DNA of 64,000 bases from Labilithrix sp. (GCA_019637155.1 JAHBWE010000002.1:248001-312000); one strand, 5' to 3'. Shown: positions 24,944-34,146, counted from the stretch's first letter. Program-made: numbers and translations. Notes: generated from the sequence alone by a model not told the origin.

Positions 24944-26548
24944 ATGCTTGCTCGCCTTCTCGGGGCCTCGCTTGCTCTTGTCGCGGTCGCTGCTTGCGGT
25001 GACCAACCCGAGGAGGTCACGAGCGATCGGTCGAACCTGATCGGTGGCGCGTACCTCGGCGAAGGGGACCTGCCGTCGACGCTCCGGATCAAGAACAGCT
25101 GCACCGCCGCGAAGGTCGGGCCGCGGCACATCCTCACCGCCGCGCACTGCGTGTACAACCGCGGGCTCAAGCCCGCCTACGCGACCGGGGCGCGCATCGA
25201 GGTCAGCTCGGCGGTCCGGCAGACCGCGACGAGCGCGTACCTGCCGCTCACGATCAAGCAGACGCACGTGGCCCCGGAGTGGATCGAACGCTGTACCTCC
25301 CCCGAGTCGATCTGCGAAGCCGCGGGCGACGACAACGACCACCGCCCCGCCGACGTCGCGCTGGTCGAGACGGTGCAGGAGATCCTCAACGTCCCCGTCG
25401 CCACGATCGACACGTCGCCGCTCCCGGTCGGCGAGGCCGTCGTCGTCGCCGGCTACGGCTGCGAAGGGTCCGTCGGCGGCTACTGGTCGTACGCGTCGTC
25501 GAACCTGAAGGCCGGCGTCGTGCAGCTCCTCCACCCCGGCGCGCTCCTCCATCGCGGCAGCAGCGTCACCGTCGACAACCTGCACGTCGTCGCCGATCAC
25601 GACCTCATCACGCCCGGCCCCGCCTGGCCGACGCCGGGACCTGGCCTCTGCCCCGGCGACTCCGGCGGCCCGCTTTTCCGCGCGAAGGGCGGCGGCGCGA
25701 CCGTGGTCGGAGTGAATGCATCTTACACGTTCTCCGGCGGCGTCGGCGCCGGGCTCCCCGTCACGAACTGGCACGCGCGCCTCGACACCGCGACGCCGCG
25801 GAACGTCGGCGGCTGGCTCGCGACGCTCGGCGCGACGACGTGCGCCGGCGACACGTGCCCCACGCGCGCCCCCGCCGCCTCGCTCGCCGCCGCCGCGCCC
25901 GCGCCCGCGATCGTCGCGCGGCTCGTGAGCGACGGACGCGACAGCTCGTGCCAGCGCGCGGCGCTCGATACGTCGGGCGTGCAGGCCGCGATCGACGACG
26001 TCCTCGCGACGAACGCGTTCTGCATGTCGCTCAACGGCCAGCGCGTCGCGCTCGAAGAGGGCCGCTACACGTACGGCTCGGTCGCGTGGTGCTCGATCCA
26101 GACCCAGCCCACCGCCGCGCAGGCGGCGGCGTTCACGAACGCGATGGAGGCGCGAGGCTTCGCCGGCTTCGCGCTCCAGAACGGCGGCGTGGTCGGCACG
26201 ATCTACTCGCAGGCGTGCGACGCGTTCCCGAACGGCGACGCCGCGTGCCGCGCGTCGTTGCCGTCGAACGAGAAGATCCGCTCCGACGTCAAGTTCGTCT
26301 CCGGCACGCGGTCGACCTGCTCCTTCCTCGCGGCGCCGCAGCACCTCGCGTCGTCGGGCTTCGACGGCTACGGCGTGCCGTTCACCTGCACGCTCACGTC
26401 CGCGCCGTCGGCCGAGGTCGAGGCGTACATCCCGCAGGCGATGAACCGGTACCCGTACACGAGCGTCACCTACGACGCCTCGACCGACACGCTCGTCGGT
26501 TGGGCCGTCGGCGCCCCGTGCGCGACGTTCGCCGCGTCGACGCCCTGA
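24944..26548 (+). CDS. trypsin-like serine protease lipoprotein, copy 1
   Basis: 534 residues from ATG 24944. The signal MLARLLGASLALVAVAAC ends in a lipobox Cys. The S1 domain (about 30-300) starts SNLIGGAYLGEGDLPS without a standard activation site. Its triad is complete: His in TAAHC (about 67), Asp in PADVALVET, Ser in GDSGGPLF (about 240). After the S1 domain and a CAGDTCP spacer comes a 220-residue C-terminal region. It contains two related Cys-containing segments (DSSCQRAALDTSGVQAAIDDVL... and RSTCSFLAAPQHLASSGFDGYG...) of unknown function. It is followed 45 bases later by a paralogue, a tandem duplication. It is probably anchored in the outer membrane. Confidence 0.93.
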   Translation: MLARLLGASLALVAVAACGDQPEEVTSDRSNLIGGAYLGEGDLPSTLRIKNSCTAAKVGPRHILTAAHCVYNRGLKPAYATGARIEVSSAVRQTATSAYLPLTIKQTHVAPEWIERCTSPESICEAAGDDNDHRPADVALVETVQEILNVPVATIDTSPLPVGEAVVVAGYGCEGSVGGYWSYASSNLKAGVVQLLHPGALLHRGSSVTVDNLHVVADHDLITPGPAWPTPGPGLCPGDSGGPLFRAKGGGATVVGVNASYTFSGGVGAGLPVTNWHARLDTATPRNVGGWLATLGATTCAGDTCPTRAPAASLAAAAPAPAIVARLVSDGRDSSCQRAALDTSGVQAAIDDVLATNAFCMSLNGQRVALEEGRYTYGSVAWCSIQTQPTAAQAAAFTNAMEARGFAGFALQNGGVVGTIYSQACDAFPNGDAACRASLPSNEKIRSDVKFVSGTRSTCSFLAAPQHLASSGFDGYGVPFTCTLTSAPSAEVEAYIPQAMNRYPYTSVTYDASTDTLVGWAVGAPCATFAASTP

Positions 26549-26593
26549 GCGGCAGGCGAATTCAGAGCGCGCGGAGAAGGAGAGGAGTATCGC

Positions 26594-27886
26594 GTGAGCC
26601 CGATGCTCCTCCGCGCTCTCTTCTGCCTCGGCCTCGCGACGATCGCCGCATGCAGCGCCGGCGAGAGCGTCGCGGTCGATTCGAGCGACCTCATCGGCGG
26701 CGCGAAGCTCGCGGAAGGCGACCTCCCGTCGGCGCTCCGGCTGAACCAGAGCTGCACCGCGGCCCGCGTCGGTCCGCGTCACATCCTCACCGCGGCGCAC
26801 TGCGTTCACGGCGGCGGGGGGCTCTGGCCCAACTACCGAGCCGGAGCCCGGATGGTCGTCAGCGGCGCCGCCGTCCAGGACGCGACCGCCGTGCACCAGT
26901 CGCTCACCGTGAAGGCGACGCACGTGGCGGCCGCCTGGCTCGAGCGCTGCACCGCGGCGGCTCGTTGCGAGTATTCGCGCGACGAGAACGAGCACCTCGT
27001 CTCGGACGTCGCGCTCATCGAGACGGTGGAGGAGATCGCCGGCATCGCGATCGCGCCGATCGACACCGCGCCGGTGAGCGCGGGCGAGAGCGTGATCGTC
27101 GCCGGCTACGGCTGCCAGAGCGCGGTCGGCGCCGAGGTGACGGTGACGCCACGCTTGAAGGCCGAGGTCACGCGCGTCCTCCCCGCGACGACGCTCCTCC
27201 ATTGGGGCAGCGGCGTGCGCGCGGACCGGGTCTCCGACATCGGCGCGCGCGACCTCGTGACGCCGGGCCCGGCCTGGCCGACGGCGGGTCCTGGTCTCTG
27301 TCCGGGCGACTCCGGCGGACCGCTCTACCGCGCGTCGAGCCGCGGCGCGACCGTCGTCGGAGTGAATGCATCCTACACGTTTGCGGGGAGCGGCGCCCCA
27401 CTGCCGGTCACGAACTGGCACGCGCGGCTCGATCGCGACACCCCGCACGACGTCGGCGGGTGGCTCGCGAGCCTCGGCGCAGAGACGTGCGCGGGCGAGA
27501 CGTGCCCGCGGAACGCCGCCGCCGCGCCTGCGCTGAGCGTGGAGCCCGAGCCCGCGGCGACCACCGCCGACCTCGCGAGCGACGGCCGGGAGGCGCGCTG
27601 CCAGAGGGCGATCCTCGAGGTCTCCGACGTCGAGGACGCGATCTGGGAGCTGCTCGATACCGGCGTGGTCTGCGGGTCGTTCTCCGCTCGGCGTGAGCCG
27701 CTTCCGGACGGCGACCACCGCTACGTCGCGAGGACGGTCTGCGTCCTCGATCGAGCGCTCACCGGCGCCGAGGAGGCCGCTGTGCCGCGCGGGCTGAGCG
27801 CGAAGGGCTTTCCAGGTTTCGCCTTCGAAGGACGCCAGCTGACGGGCCCCCGCGCGACGGCGGGCTGCAAGTCAGGCGCGCTCTGA
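26594..27886 (+). CDS. trypsin-like serine protease lipoprotein, copy 2
   Basis: 430 residues, GTG start with AGGAG six bases upstream. Signal MSPMLLRALFCLGLATIAAC with lipobox Cys. It is clearly paralogous to the preceding gene (SDLIGGAKLAEGDLPSALR, the GPAWPT-GPGLCPGDSGGPL stretch and VVGVNASYTF are shared). The triad is intact: TAAHC, SDVALIET, GDSGGPLY. The C-terminal extension is shorter by about 100 residues: it keeps one Cys-rich module (EARCQRAILEVSDVEDAIWELL) and lacks the second one of copy 1. Both genes keep the same AT-rich codon run coding VNASYT, although third positions elsewhere have diverged. It ends 6 bases from the convergent def gene. Confidence 0.93.
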   Translation: MSPMLLRALFCLGLATIAACSAGESVAVDSSDLIGGAKLAEGDLPSALRLNQSCTAARVGPRHILTAAHCVHGGGGLWPNYRAGARMVVSGAAVQDATAVHQSLTVKATHVAAAWLERCTAAARCEYSRDENEHLVSDVALIETVEEIAGIAIAPIDTAPVSAGESVIVAGYGCQSAVGAEVTVTPRLKAEVTRVLPATTLLHWGSGVRADRVSDIGARDLVTPGPAWPTAGPGLCPGDSGGPLYRASSRGATVVGVNASYTFAGSGAPLPVTNWHARLDRDTPHDVGGWLASLGAETCAGETCPRNAAAAPALSVEPEPAATTADLASDGREARCQRAILEVSDVEDAIWELLDTGVVCGSFSARREPLPDGDHRYVARTVCVLDRALTGAEEAAVPRGLSAKGFPGFAFEGRQLTGPRATAGCKSGAL

Positions 27887-27892
27887 ACGCGA

Positions 27893-28405
27893 CTACGTGC
27901 TCGCTTCGGCTTCGGCGCGCTTCACCATCTTGCGGTGGGTGAGGCGCTTCTTGAGCGGACCCATGTGATCGATCATCAGGACGCCCTGGAGGTGGTCGTA
28001 CTCGTGCTGGATCGCGACCGCGAGGAGGCCCTCCGCCACGAGCGTGAACTCGGTGCCCGACTTGTCCTGCGCGCGGACCTTCACCTTCGCCGCGCGGTCG
28101 ACGTCCTCCTGGACGCCGGGGAAGCTCAGGCAGCCCTCCTGCCACGTGATGTCGCCCGTGGTCTCCAGGATCTCCGGGTTGATGAACACGCGGAGATCGC
28201 TCGGCGCGCCCTCCTCCGCGATGTCGATGATGAAGAGCTGGAGCGGCTCGCCGATCTGCGTCGCGGCGAGGCCCACGCCCGGCGCCGCGTACATGGTCTC
28301 GGCCATGTCGTCGATGAGCTTCTGGATCGCCGGAGTCACCTCCTCGACGCGCTTGCCAGGCTCGCGGAGGCGCTTGTCCGGATAGTGCAGGATGGTGCGA
28401 ATCAT
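27893..28405 (-). CDS. def: peptide deformylase
   Basis: 170 residues, standard length. The three deformylase motifs are present: GVGLAATQIG (motif 1), EGCLSFP (motif 2, Cys metal ligand) and QHEYDHLQG (motif 3, HExxH-type ligands). It removes the N-formyl group from nascent proteins using Fe2+ or a similar metal. It lies 27 bases downstream of ribD on the same strand, so it probably ends the fab-rib operon. It is not next to fmt, its usual partner. Confidence 0.96.
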   Translation of the reverse strand: MIRTILHYPDKRLREPGKRVEEVTPAIQKLIDDMAETMYAAPGVGLAATQIGEPLQLFIIDIAEEGAPSDLRVFINPEILETTGDITWQEGCLSFPGVQEDVDRAAKVKVRAQDKSGTEFTLVAEGLLAVAIQHEYDHLQGVLMIDHMGPLKKRLTHRKMVKRAEAEAST

Positions 28406-28432
28406 GGCTCCGGATCCAGCGTAGCACGCGTC

Positions 28433-29569
28433 CTAATCGGGATGAACGATGGGGCCGTGCACGTAGGCGTCTTCACCGACGAGCTCCCAGGCGGGCGCGG
28501 CGATTCGCGGCGCCTGTTGCGGCGTGTCGGGGCCGGCCCAGTCCACCGCGCCGGGGCGGCCGCGCGGGCCGAGGAGGATCGGCGCGATGAAGGCGTGGAG
28601 CTCGTCCGCGAGGCGACCGGCGAGGAGGCTCCCCGCGAGCTCGGCGCCGCCCTCGACCAGGAGCGAGACGCAGCCGCGCTGCGCGAGGAGGCGGAGCGCG
28701 GAGACCATGTCGAGCCGGCCCTCGGTCGAGAGCGGGATCTGGACGACCTCGACGCCGTGCGCCGCGAGCTGCGCCGCCAGGTCCTCCTGCGCGTCCGGAC
28801 CCGCGAGGACGATCGTGGGGATCTCGCGCGCGGTCGTGACGAGGCGGCTCTCGAGCGGGAGGCGCAGGTTCGTGTCGAAGACGATGCGGACGGGGCTGTC
28901 GCCCGGGGCGTCGCGCACGGTGAGCCGCGGATCGTCCGCGACCGCGGTGCCGATGCCGACCGCGACCGCGTCCGAGCGCGAGCGGAGGAGGTGCACCTTC
29001 GCGCGCGCGTCCGGGCCGGTGACCCACTTCGAGGCGCCGGAGCGCGTCGCGATGCGGCCGTCGAGCGAGAGCGCGAGCTTCAGCGAGATGTACGGCAAGC
29101 CCGTCGTCACGTACTTCGTCCACGGCTGGATGAGGCCGCGCGCGTGCGCCTCGCGGATGCCCATCGTCACCGCGACCCCGCGCTGCGTGAGCACCTCCGC
29201 GCCGCCGCCGTCGACGTGCGGGTTCGGATCGCGACAGCCGATGACGACGCGCGCGATCTTCGCCTGCACGATCGCGTCGGTGCACGGCGGCGTGCGGCCG
29301 TGGTGGTTGCAAGGCTCGAGCGTGACGTAGAGGGTGGAGCCCTCCGCCGCCGCGCCTGCGTTCTTGAGCGCGAGCACCTCGGCGTGCTCGGTGCCGGCGC
29401 GCTCGTGGTGCCCCGTCGCGACGAGCTCGCCGTTCTTCACCAGCACCGCGCCGACGTGCGGGTTGGGGGAAGGCTTCCCGCTCCGCCCGTGGACGAGCGC
29501 GAGGTCCATCCAGCGCTCGTCTTCCTCTTGTCCCGCCGTCAATGGGGCGTTGTCTCGATCGCTGTTCAC
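28433..29569 (-). CDS. ribD: bifunctional riboflavin deaminase/reductase RibD
   Basis: 378 residues from GTG 29569, which overlaps the nrdR stop as GTGA and decides the start. The N-terminal deaminase domain has the zinc motif GTEHAEVLAL and LEPCNHHGRTPPC (HAE...PCxxxxxxPPC). The C-terminal reductase has SLKLALSLDGRIAT, SKWVTG, VEGGAELAGSLL and the usual dihydrofolate-reductase-like fold. It catalyses the second and third steps of riboflavin synthesis. The usual followers ribE, ribBA and ribH are absent here; def follows instead. Confidence 0.96.
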   Translation of the reverse strand: MNSDRDNAPLTAGQEEDERWMDLALVHGRSGKPSPNPHVGAVLVKNGELVATGHHERAGTEHAEVLALKNAGAAAEGSTLYVTLEPCNHHGRTPPCTDAIVQAKIARVVIGCRDPNPHVDGGGAEVLTQRGVAVTMGIREAHARGLIQPWTKYVTTGLPYISLKLALSLDGRIATRSGASKWVTGPDARAKVHLLRSRSDAVAVGIGTAVADDPRLTVRDAPGDSPVRIVFDTNLRLPLESRLVTTAREIPTIVLAGPDAQEDLAAQLAAHGVEVVQIPLSTEGRLDMVSALRLLAQRGCVSLLVEGGAELAGSLLAGRLADELHAFIAPILLGPRGRPGAVDWAGPDTPQQAPRIAAPAWELVGEDAYVHGPIVHPD

Positions 29570-30021
29570 GGCGTCCTCGCGACCTTCTCGATCTCGGAGC
29601 GGAGCTCGTCGATGTCCTTGAACTGACGATACACCGAGGCGAAGCGGACGTAGGCTACCGGATCGACCTCGCGGAGGTGCGCCATCACGCGCTCGCCGAT
29701 CTTCTCCGACGCGACCTCTTTGTCGCCCGCGTCGATGAGCTCCTTCTCGATCGCGTCGACGATCGCGTCGATGCGCGACGCCGCCACCGCGCGTTTGTCG
29801 CACGCGCGCCGGAGGCCGGCGACGACCTTCTGCCGCTCGAACGCCTCGCGCCGCCCGTCCTTCTTCACGACGAGCGGGAGCACCTCCTCGACGCGCTCGT
29901 AGGTCGTGAAGCGCCGCCCGCACGTCTCGCACTCGCGCCGGCGGCGAATGACGTCGCCCGCCGTCCCCGCGCGCGAGTCGGTCACCTTGCTCTCGAGCTG
30001 CCCGCAGAATGGACACTTCAT
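29566..30021 (-). CDS. nrdR: transcriptional repressor NrdR
   Basis: 151 residues, normal length. An N-terminal zinc ribbon (MKCPFCGQLESKV ... CETCGRRF, four Cys) is followed by an ATP-cone domain (VVKKDGRREAFERQKVVAGLRRAC). NrdR represses ribonucleotide reductase genes when bound to dATP/ATP. It sits between rpiB and ribD, which is the conserved delta-proteobacterial order. Its stop overlaps the ribD start. Confidence 0.97.
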   Translation of the reverse strand: MKCPFCGQLESKVTDSRAGTAGDVIRRRRECETCGRRFTTYERVEEVLPLVVKKDGRREAFERQKVVAGLRRACDKRAVAASRIDAIVDAIEKELIDAGDKEVASEKIGERVMAHLREVDPVAYVRFASVYRQFKDIDELRSEIEKVARTP

Positions 30022-30031
30022 GAGCGCGACC

Positions 30032-30472
30032 TCAACGAGGCAGCTCGATCTTCTCGCGGCGGCGCGCGTGCCGCTCGTTCGCGTCGACGGGCTCGTCGAG
30101 CCACGCGGTGACGATGTCCCAGGCGAGGCCGGCGCCGACGACGCGCTCGCCGAGAGACAGGATGTTCGAGTCGTTGTGCGAGCGGGAGAGGCGCGCGGTG
30201 TACGTGTCGGAGCAGTTCACGCAGCGGATGCCGTCGTGCCGGTTCGCCGCGATCGCCATCCCGACGCCGGTCCCGCAGACGAGGATGCCGCGATCGAACT
30301 CCTTCGCGAGGATCGCCTTCGCCACGCGGTGCGCGTAGTCCGGGTAGTCGACGCTCTCCTCCGCCTGCGTCCCGAGGTCCTCGAGCACGAGGCCCTCGCG
30401 CTTCTGCAAGAGCGGCACGAGCTGCGCCTTCAGGCGAACCCCGCCGTGATCGGAGGCGATGCAGACGCGCAC
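30032..30472 (-). CDS. rpiB: ribose-5-phosphate isomerase B
   Basis: 146 residues, GTG start 3 bases after the fabF stop. RpiB/LacAB motifs: VCIASDHGGVRLKAQL at the N-terminus, DYPDYAHRVAKAI, the catalytic Cys loop LVCGTGVGMAIAANR, and SHNDSNILSLGERVVG. It interconverts ribose-5-phosphate and ribulose-5-phosphate, supplying the riboflavin and nucleotide pathways that neighbour it. The C-terminus is short and basic (RREKIELPR). Confidence 0.96.
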   Translation of the reverse strand: MRVCIASDHGGVRLKAQLVPLLQKREGLVLEDLGTQAEESVDYPDYAHRVAKAILAKEFDRGILVCGTGVGMAIAANRHDGIRCVNCSDTYTARLSRSHNDSNILSLGERVVGAGLAWDIVTAWLDEPVDANERHARRREKIELPR

Positions 30473-30475
30473 TCT

Positions 30476-31720
30476 TCAACCCTCGTAGCGAGAGAAGACC
30501 AGCGAGCAGTTCGTTCCGCCGAACCCGAACGAGTTGTTGAGCGCGTGCTGGACGCGGCGCTCGCGCGCGGTGTTCGCGACGTAGTCGAGCGGGCAGGCCG
30601 GGTCCTGGTCCTCGAGGTTGATGGTCGGCGGGACCTTGCCCTCCGCGATCGCGAGGGCGCACACCGCGCTCTCGACCGCGCCCGCGGCGCCGAGGAGGTG
30701 GCCCATCATCGACTTGGTCGAGCTCACCCAGAGCTTCTTGTCGGTCGCGTGCGCGCCGAAGACCGCGATCGTCGCCTCGGTCTCGGCGATGTCGCCGACC
30801 GGCGTGGAGGTGCCGTGCGCGTTCAGGTAGTCGATCCGATCGGGCGCGAGGCCCGCGTCCTTCAGCGCCATGCGCATCGAGCGCTGCGCGCCCTCGCCGT
30901 GCGGCGCCGGCTGGGTGAGGTGGTTCGCGTCACTCGACGCGCCGTAGCCGGTGACCTCGGCGTAGATCTTCGCGCCGCGCTTCTTCGCGCGCTCGAGCGA
31001 CTCGAGCACGAGGACCCCCGATCCTTCGCCGCAGACGAAGCCGTCGCGCCCCTTGTCGAACGGGCGGCTCGCGCGGGTCGGCTCCTCGTTCCGGCGCGAG
31101 AGCGCGAACATCGCCTCGAAGCCGCCGATGCCGACCGGCGTGACGGTCGCCTCCGCGCCGCCGGTGACCATGACCTGCGCGCGGCCGCGGCGGATCCACT
31201 CGAACGCCTCGCCGAGCGCGTGCGCGCCGGACGAGCACGCGCTCGTGTTGCAGTAGGACGGGCCCTTGAGGCCGTACTGCATGGAGACCTGGCCCGCGGC
31301 GAGGTTCGCGATGATGCCCGGGATCGAGTACGGGCTGATGCGGCCCGGACCCTTCTCGAGGATGATCTGCTTCGTTCGCTCGAGCGTGGCGAGCCCGCCG
31401 AGGCCGACGCCGATGAAGCAGCCGGCCTCGTTGCGCTCTTCGTCCGTGAGCTCGAGCGCGGCGTCCTTCATCGCGATCGAGGCCGCGCCCATCGCGAACT
31501 CGATGAACCGGTCCATCTCCTTGAGCTTCTTCTTCTCGATGAAGCGGGAGCCGTCCCAGCCCTTCACCTCCGCCGCGAAGCGAACGCGGTACGCGCTCGC
31601 GTCGAACAGGGTGATGGGCGCCGCGCCGCTCTGACCGGCGAGCAAGGCGTCCCACGACTCCTGCCGGCCGATGCCGACGGGCGTCACGAGCCCCACCCCG
31701 GTGATCACGACGCGGTTCAT
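30476..31720 (-). CDS. fabF: beta-ketoacyl-ACP synthase II FabF
   Basis: 414 residues. The condensing-enzyme triad is complete: the active-site Cys in NTSACSSGAHALGEA, His in NAHGTSTPVGD and His in SMMGHLLGAAGA. The C-terminus ends FGFGGTNCSLVFSRY. It elongates acyl-ACP in fatty acid synthesis. It lies 3 bases downstream of acpP and 3 bases upstream of rpiB, so it is in the same operon. Confidence 0.97.
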   Translation of the reverse strand: MNRVVITGVGLVTPVGIGRQESWDALLAGQSGAAPITLFDASAYRVRFAAEVKGWDGSRFIEKKKLKEMDRFIEFAMGAASIAMKDAALELTDEERNEAGCFIGVGLGGLATLERTKQIILEKGPGRISPYSIPGIIANLAAGQVSMQYGLKGPSYCNTSACSSGAHALGEAFEWIRRGRAQVMVTGGAEATVTPVGIGGFEAMFALSRRNEEPTRASRPFDKGRDGFVCGEGSGVLVLESLERAKKRGAKIYAEVTGYGASSDANHLTQPAPHGEGAQRSMRMALKDAGLAPDRIDYLNAHGTSTPVGDIAETEATIAVFGAHATDKKLWVSSTKSMMGHLLGAAGAVESAVCALAIAEGKVPPTINLEDQDPACPLDYVANTARERRVQHALNNSFGFGGTNCSLVFSRYEG

Positions 31721-31723
31721 TCG

Positions 31724-31966
31724 CTACTTCTTGGCGTGCTTCTCGATGTAGTCGATCGCGTCCTGCACCGTGCGGATCTTCTCCGTGTCCTCGTCCGGGA
31801 TGTCGATTTCGAAGGCTTCTTCGAACGCGAGGACGAGCTCGACCAGGCCGAGGGAGTCCGCCCCGAGGTCCTCGATGAACGTCGACTCGGGCTTGATGTC
31901 CTTCTCTTCGACGTCGAGCTGCTCCTTGATGATGCGCTTGACCTCGCTGCCGATGTCCTGGGCCAT
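31724..31966 (-). CDS. acpP: acyl carrier protein
   Basis: 80 residues, strongly acidic, with the phosphopantetheine serine in [13 protein letters not shown]. It carries growing acyl chains for FabD, FabG and FabF, all encoded around it. A 112-base gap separates it from fabG, the longest inside this operon. The gap contains a GAGCTGCAGCTC inverted repeat that could form a hairpin ahead of acpP, so extra control of this abundant protein is possible. Confidence 0.98.
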   Translation of the reverse strand: MAQDIGSEVKRIIKEQLDVEEKDIKPESTFIEDLGADSLGLVELVLAFEEAFEIDIPDEDTEKIRTVQDAIDYIEKHAKK

Positions 31967-32078
31967 GTTCTATCGATGCCTCGTCAGTTCCTGGTTCCGA
32001 GCCAGAGCTGCAGCTCGCGGGGGGCCCTTCTACACAGCCTTTCCCGGGACCGCAACCCGCCTAAGACAGCGTAAATCC

Positions 32079-32825
32079 CTACACGTACATCCCGCCGTTC
32101 ACGCGGAGGACCTGGCCGGTGAGATAGGCGGCCTCGTCGCTGGCGAGGTAGACGCACGCGGCCGCGACTTCGCGGGCGGTGCCGGTGCGGCCCAGCGGCA
32201 CGATCTTCACGAGGTGCTCCTTCATCTGGTCGGTCATCGTGCTCGTCATGTCGGTGTCGATGAACCCCGGCGCGACGACGTTGACCGTGACGTTGCGGGA
32301 CGCGTACTCGCGGCCGATCGACTTGGCCGCGCCGATGAGCGCCGCCTTCGACGCGGCGTAGGCCGTCTGCCCGACGTTGCCCATCTCGCCGACGACGCTC
32401 GACATGAAGACGATGCGGCCGGACTTCGCGCGCATCATCGACTTGAGGGAGGCCTTCGCGCAGGCGAGGGCGCCCTTCACGTTGACCTGCCAGAGCTTGT
32501 CGAGGTCCTCGTCCTTCATCCGGAGGAGGAGGCCGTCGATCGAGATGCCTGCGTTCGCGATCAGGACGTCGAGCTTGCCGTGCTTCGCGACCAGGTCCGT
32601 GATCGCCTTCTCGCAGGCCGCGGCGTCGCCGACGTCGAAGCCGGCGATCTCGGCCTTGCCGCCCTTCGCCGCGATCGCCTCCGCCACCTCGCGTGCGGCG
32701 GCCTCGCCCTTCACGTAGTTCACGATCACGGTCGCGCCGTGCTCGGCGAGCGCCTCGCAGCAGGCGCGGCCGATGCCGCGGGAGCCGCCGGTGACGAGCG
32801 CGATCTTGCCATCAAGCTTGAACAT
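32079..32825 (-). CDS. fabG: 3-oxoacyl-ACP reductase FabG
   Basis: 248 residues, ATG with CGGAGG upstream. Short-chain dehydrogenase motifs: TGGSRGIGRAC cofactor loop, the NAGIS strand, catalytic Ser in FMSSVVGEMG, and YAASKAAL (YxxxK). The end LTGQVLRVNGGMYV is typical of FabG. It performs NADPH reduction of beta-ketoacyl-ACP. Its start overlaps the fabD stop by 14 bases. Confidence 0.97.
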   Translation of the reverse strand: MFKLDGKIALVTGGSRGIGRACCEALAEHGATVIVNYVKGEAAAREVAEAIAAKGGKAEIAGFDVGDAAACEKAITDLVAKHGKLDVLIANAGISIDGLLLRMKDEDLDKLWQVNVKGALACAKASLKSMMRAKSGRIVFMSSVVGEMGNVGQTAYAASKAALIGAAKSIGREYASRNVTVNVVAPGFIDTDMTSTMTDQMKEHLVKIVPLGRTGTAREVAAACVYLASDEAAYLTGQVLRVNGGMYV

Positions 32826-33771
32826 TCGAACCTCCGAGGAACGCGCCGAGCGCGTCGAGCGAGGCGACGTCGCCCACGCTGGTCATCTTGATCTCCTTCG
32901 CGATGCGCTTTCCGAGGCCGGCCAGCACCTTGCCCGGCCCGATCTCGATCGCGTGCGTGACGCCCTCGAGGTGCATGAGGCGGATCGCCTGCTCCCACCG
33001 CACCGCGCCGTCGACCTGACGGACGAGCAGCTCCTTCACGCGCGCGGGCTCCGTGTTCGGCTTCGCGTCGACGTTCGCGACGACCGGGAACGCGAGCGGC
33101 TTCACGACGACCTTCTCGAGCTCCGCGGCGACGACCTTCGCCGCCGGCGCCATCAGCGCGCAGTGGAAGGGCGCGCTCACCTTGAGCGGGATCGCCTTGC
33201 CCTTGATCTCGCCGGCGCGCTCGCTCGCGCGAAGGACCGCCTTCGCGTCGCCCGCGATGACGATCTGGCCCGGCGCGTTGAAGTTCGCGCACGCGACGAC
33301 GCCGCCGGTCTCGGCCACGACCTCGCGGCAGATCGCCTCGAGCGGCTCGGGCTCGACCCCCATGATCGCCGCCATCGCGCCGACGCCGGGCGGGACGGCC
33401 TCCTGCATCGCGCGGCCGCGCGCGCGGACGATGCGCACCGCGTCCTCGAGCTCGAGCGCGCCCGCGGCGACGAGCGCGGAGTACTCGCCGAGCGAGTGGC
33501 CCGCGGCGAAGCGGGGCGCCGCGAGGTCGGGGTGGCGCTCTTTGATCGCGGCGAGGGCGGCGATGCTCGCGGTGACGATCGCGGGCTGCGCGTTCGCGGT
33601 GAGCGTGAGCTCGGCCTCGGGGCCCTCGAGCATCAGCTTCGTGAGCGGAGCGCCGAGCGCGGCGTCGGCGCGATCGAAGACCTCCTGCGCGGCCTTGGAG
33701 CTCTTCGCGAGATCGCCGGCCATGCCGACCGCCTGAGAGCCCTGCCCGGGAAAGAGCCAAGCGAACATCAT
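32812..33771 (-). CDS. fabD: malonyl-CoA:ACP transacylase FabD
   Basis: 319 residues with two tandem ATG codons at the start (MMFAWLFPGQGSQAVGMAGDL). The active-site Ser is in AGHSLGEYSALVAAG. The GQGSQ oxyanion motif and a His in PFHCALMAPA are also present. It transfers malonyl from CoA to ACP. It is the first fab gene here. plsX and fabH, which normally precede it after rpmF, are absent, and two unrelated lipoprotein genes lie upstream. Confidence 0.96.
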   Translation of the reverse strand: MMFAWLFPGQGSQAVGMAGDLAKSSKAAQEVFDRADAALGAPLTKLMLEGPEAELTLTANAQPAIVTASIAALAAIKERHPDLAAPRFAAGHSLGEYSALVAAGALELEDAVRIVRARGRAMQEAVPPGVGAMAAIMGVEPEPLEAICREVVAETGGVVACANFNAPGQIVIAGDAKAVLRASERAGEIKGKAIPLKVSAPFHCALMAPAAKVVAAELEKVVVKPLAFPVVANVDAKPNTEPARVKELLVRQVDGAVRWEQAIRLMHLEGVTHAIEIGPGKVLAGLGKRIAKEIKMTSVGDVASLDALGAFLGGSNVQA

Positions 33772-33823
33772 CGTAGACGCGCCGACTAGCGCAGCTCGAA
33801 GTCCGCTTCAATCGACCCAGGTT

Positions 33824-33910
33824 CGAGAGGGCTCTGCCCTCTCGAGCTCTCCCGCCGGGACCGTCGCGCGAAGACGCGCTCCGCGCCCCGGACCCCCGAG
33901 AGGGACCTTT
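33824..33910. repeat. dispersed palindromic repeat upstream of fabD
   Basis: Starts with a perfect hairpin CGAGAGGGC-TCT-GCCCTCTCG (33824-33844), then GCTCTCCCGCCGGGA, a CGCGCGAAGACGCGC stretch and CCCCGGACCCCCGAGAGGG. The same order of blocks occurs at 46064-46160, so these are two copies of one roughly 90-base element. Here it occupies most of the 153 bases between fabD and the next lipoprotein gene and could end transcription from upstream. Confidence 0.75.
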
Positions 33911-33924
33911 CCGGGCTCTTCAGA

Positions 33925-34146
33925 TCAGAGGACGCCGTCGATGCCGCTTGCGTCGGGGAGCTGGATGTCGTCGTCGTCGCCGCGCGGCCCGTCGTCGTCG
34001 TCGTTCTGCTTCGCCTCGGCGCCGCCGGTCGCGCGGCGCCCGCCGCCTTGGTAGCCGCCCGAGTCGAAGCACGCGGCCGCGAACGAGAGCGCGGCCACGC
34101 CGAGGAGGAGGAAGAATTGCCTGAGCGTCACTTTGGACAATTCCAT
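33925..34146 (-). CDS. small Asp-rich lipoprotein
   Basis: 73 residues from ATG 34146, which overlaps the 3' end of the upstream gene by 19 bases. Signal MELSKVTLRQFFLLLGVAALSFAAAC ends in a lipobox Cys (FDSGGYQGGG follows). The mature part is only about 48 residues. It is Gly-rich, then very acidic (NDDDDGPRGDDDDIQLPD), and might bind divalent cations. No family is recognised. It is translationally coupled to the preceding lipoprotein gene, suggesting a functional pair. Confidence 0.72.
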   Translation of the reverse strand: MELSKVTLRQFFLLLGVAALSFAAACFDSGGYQGGGRRATGGAEAKQNDDDDGPRGDDDDIQLPDASGIDGVL

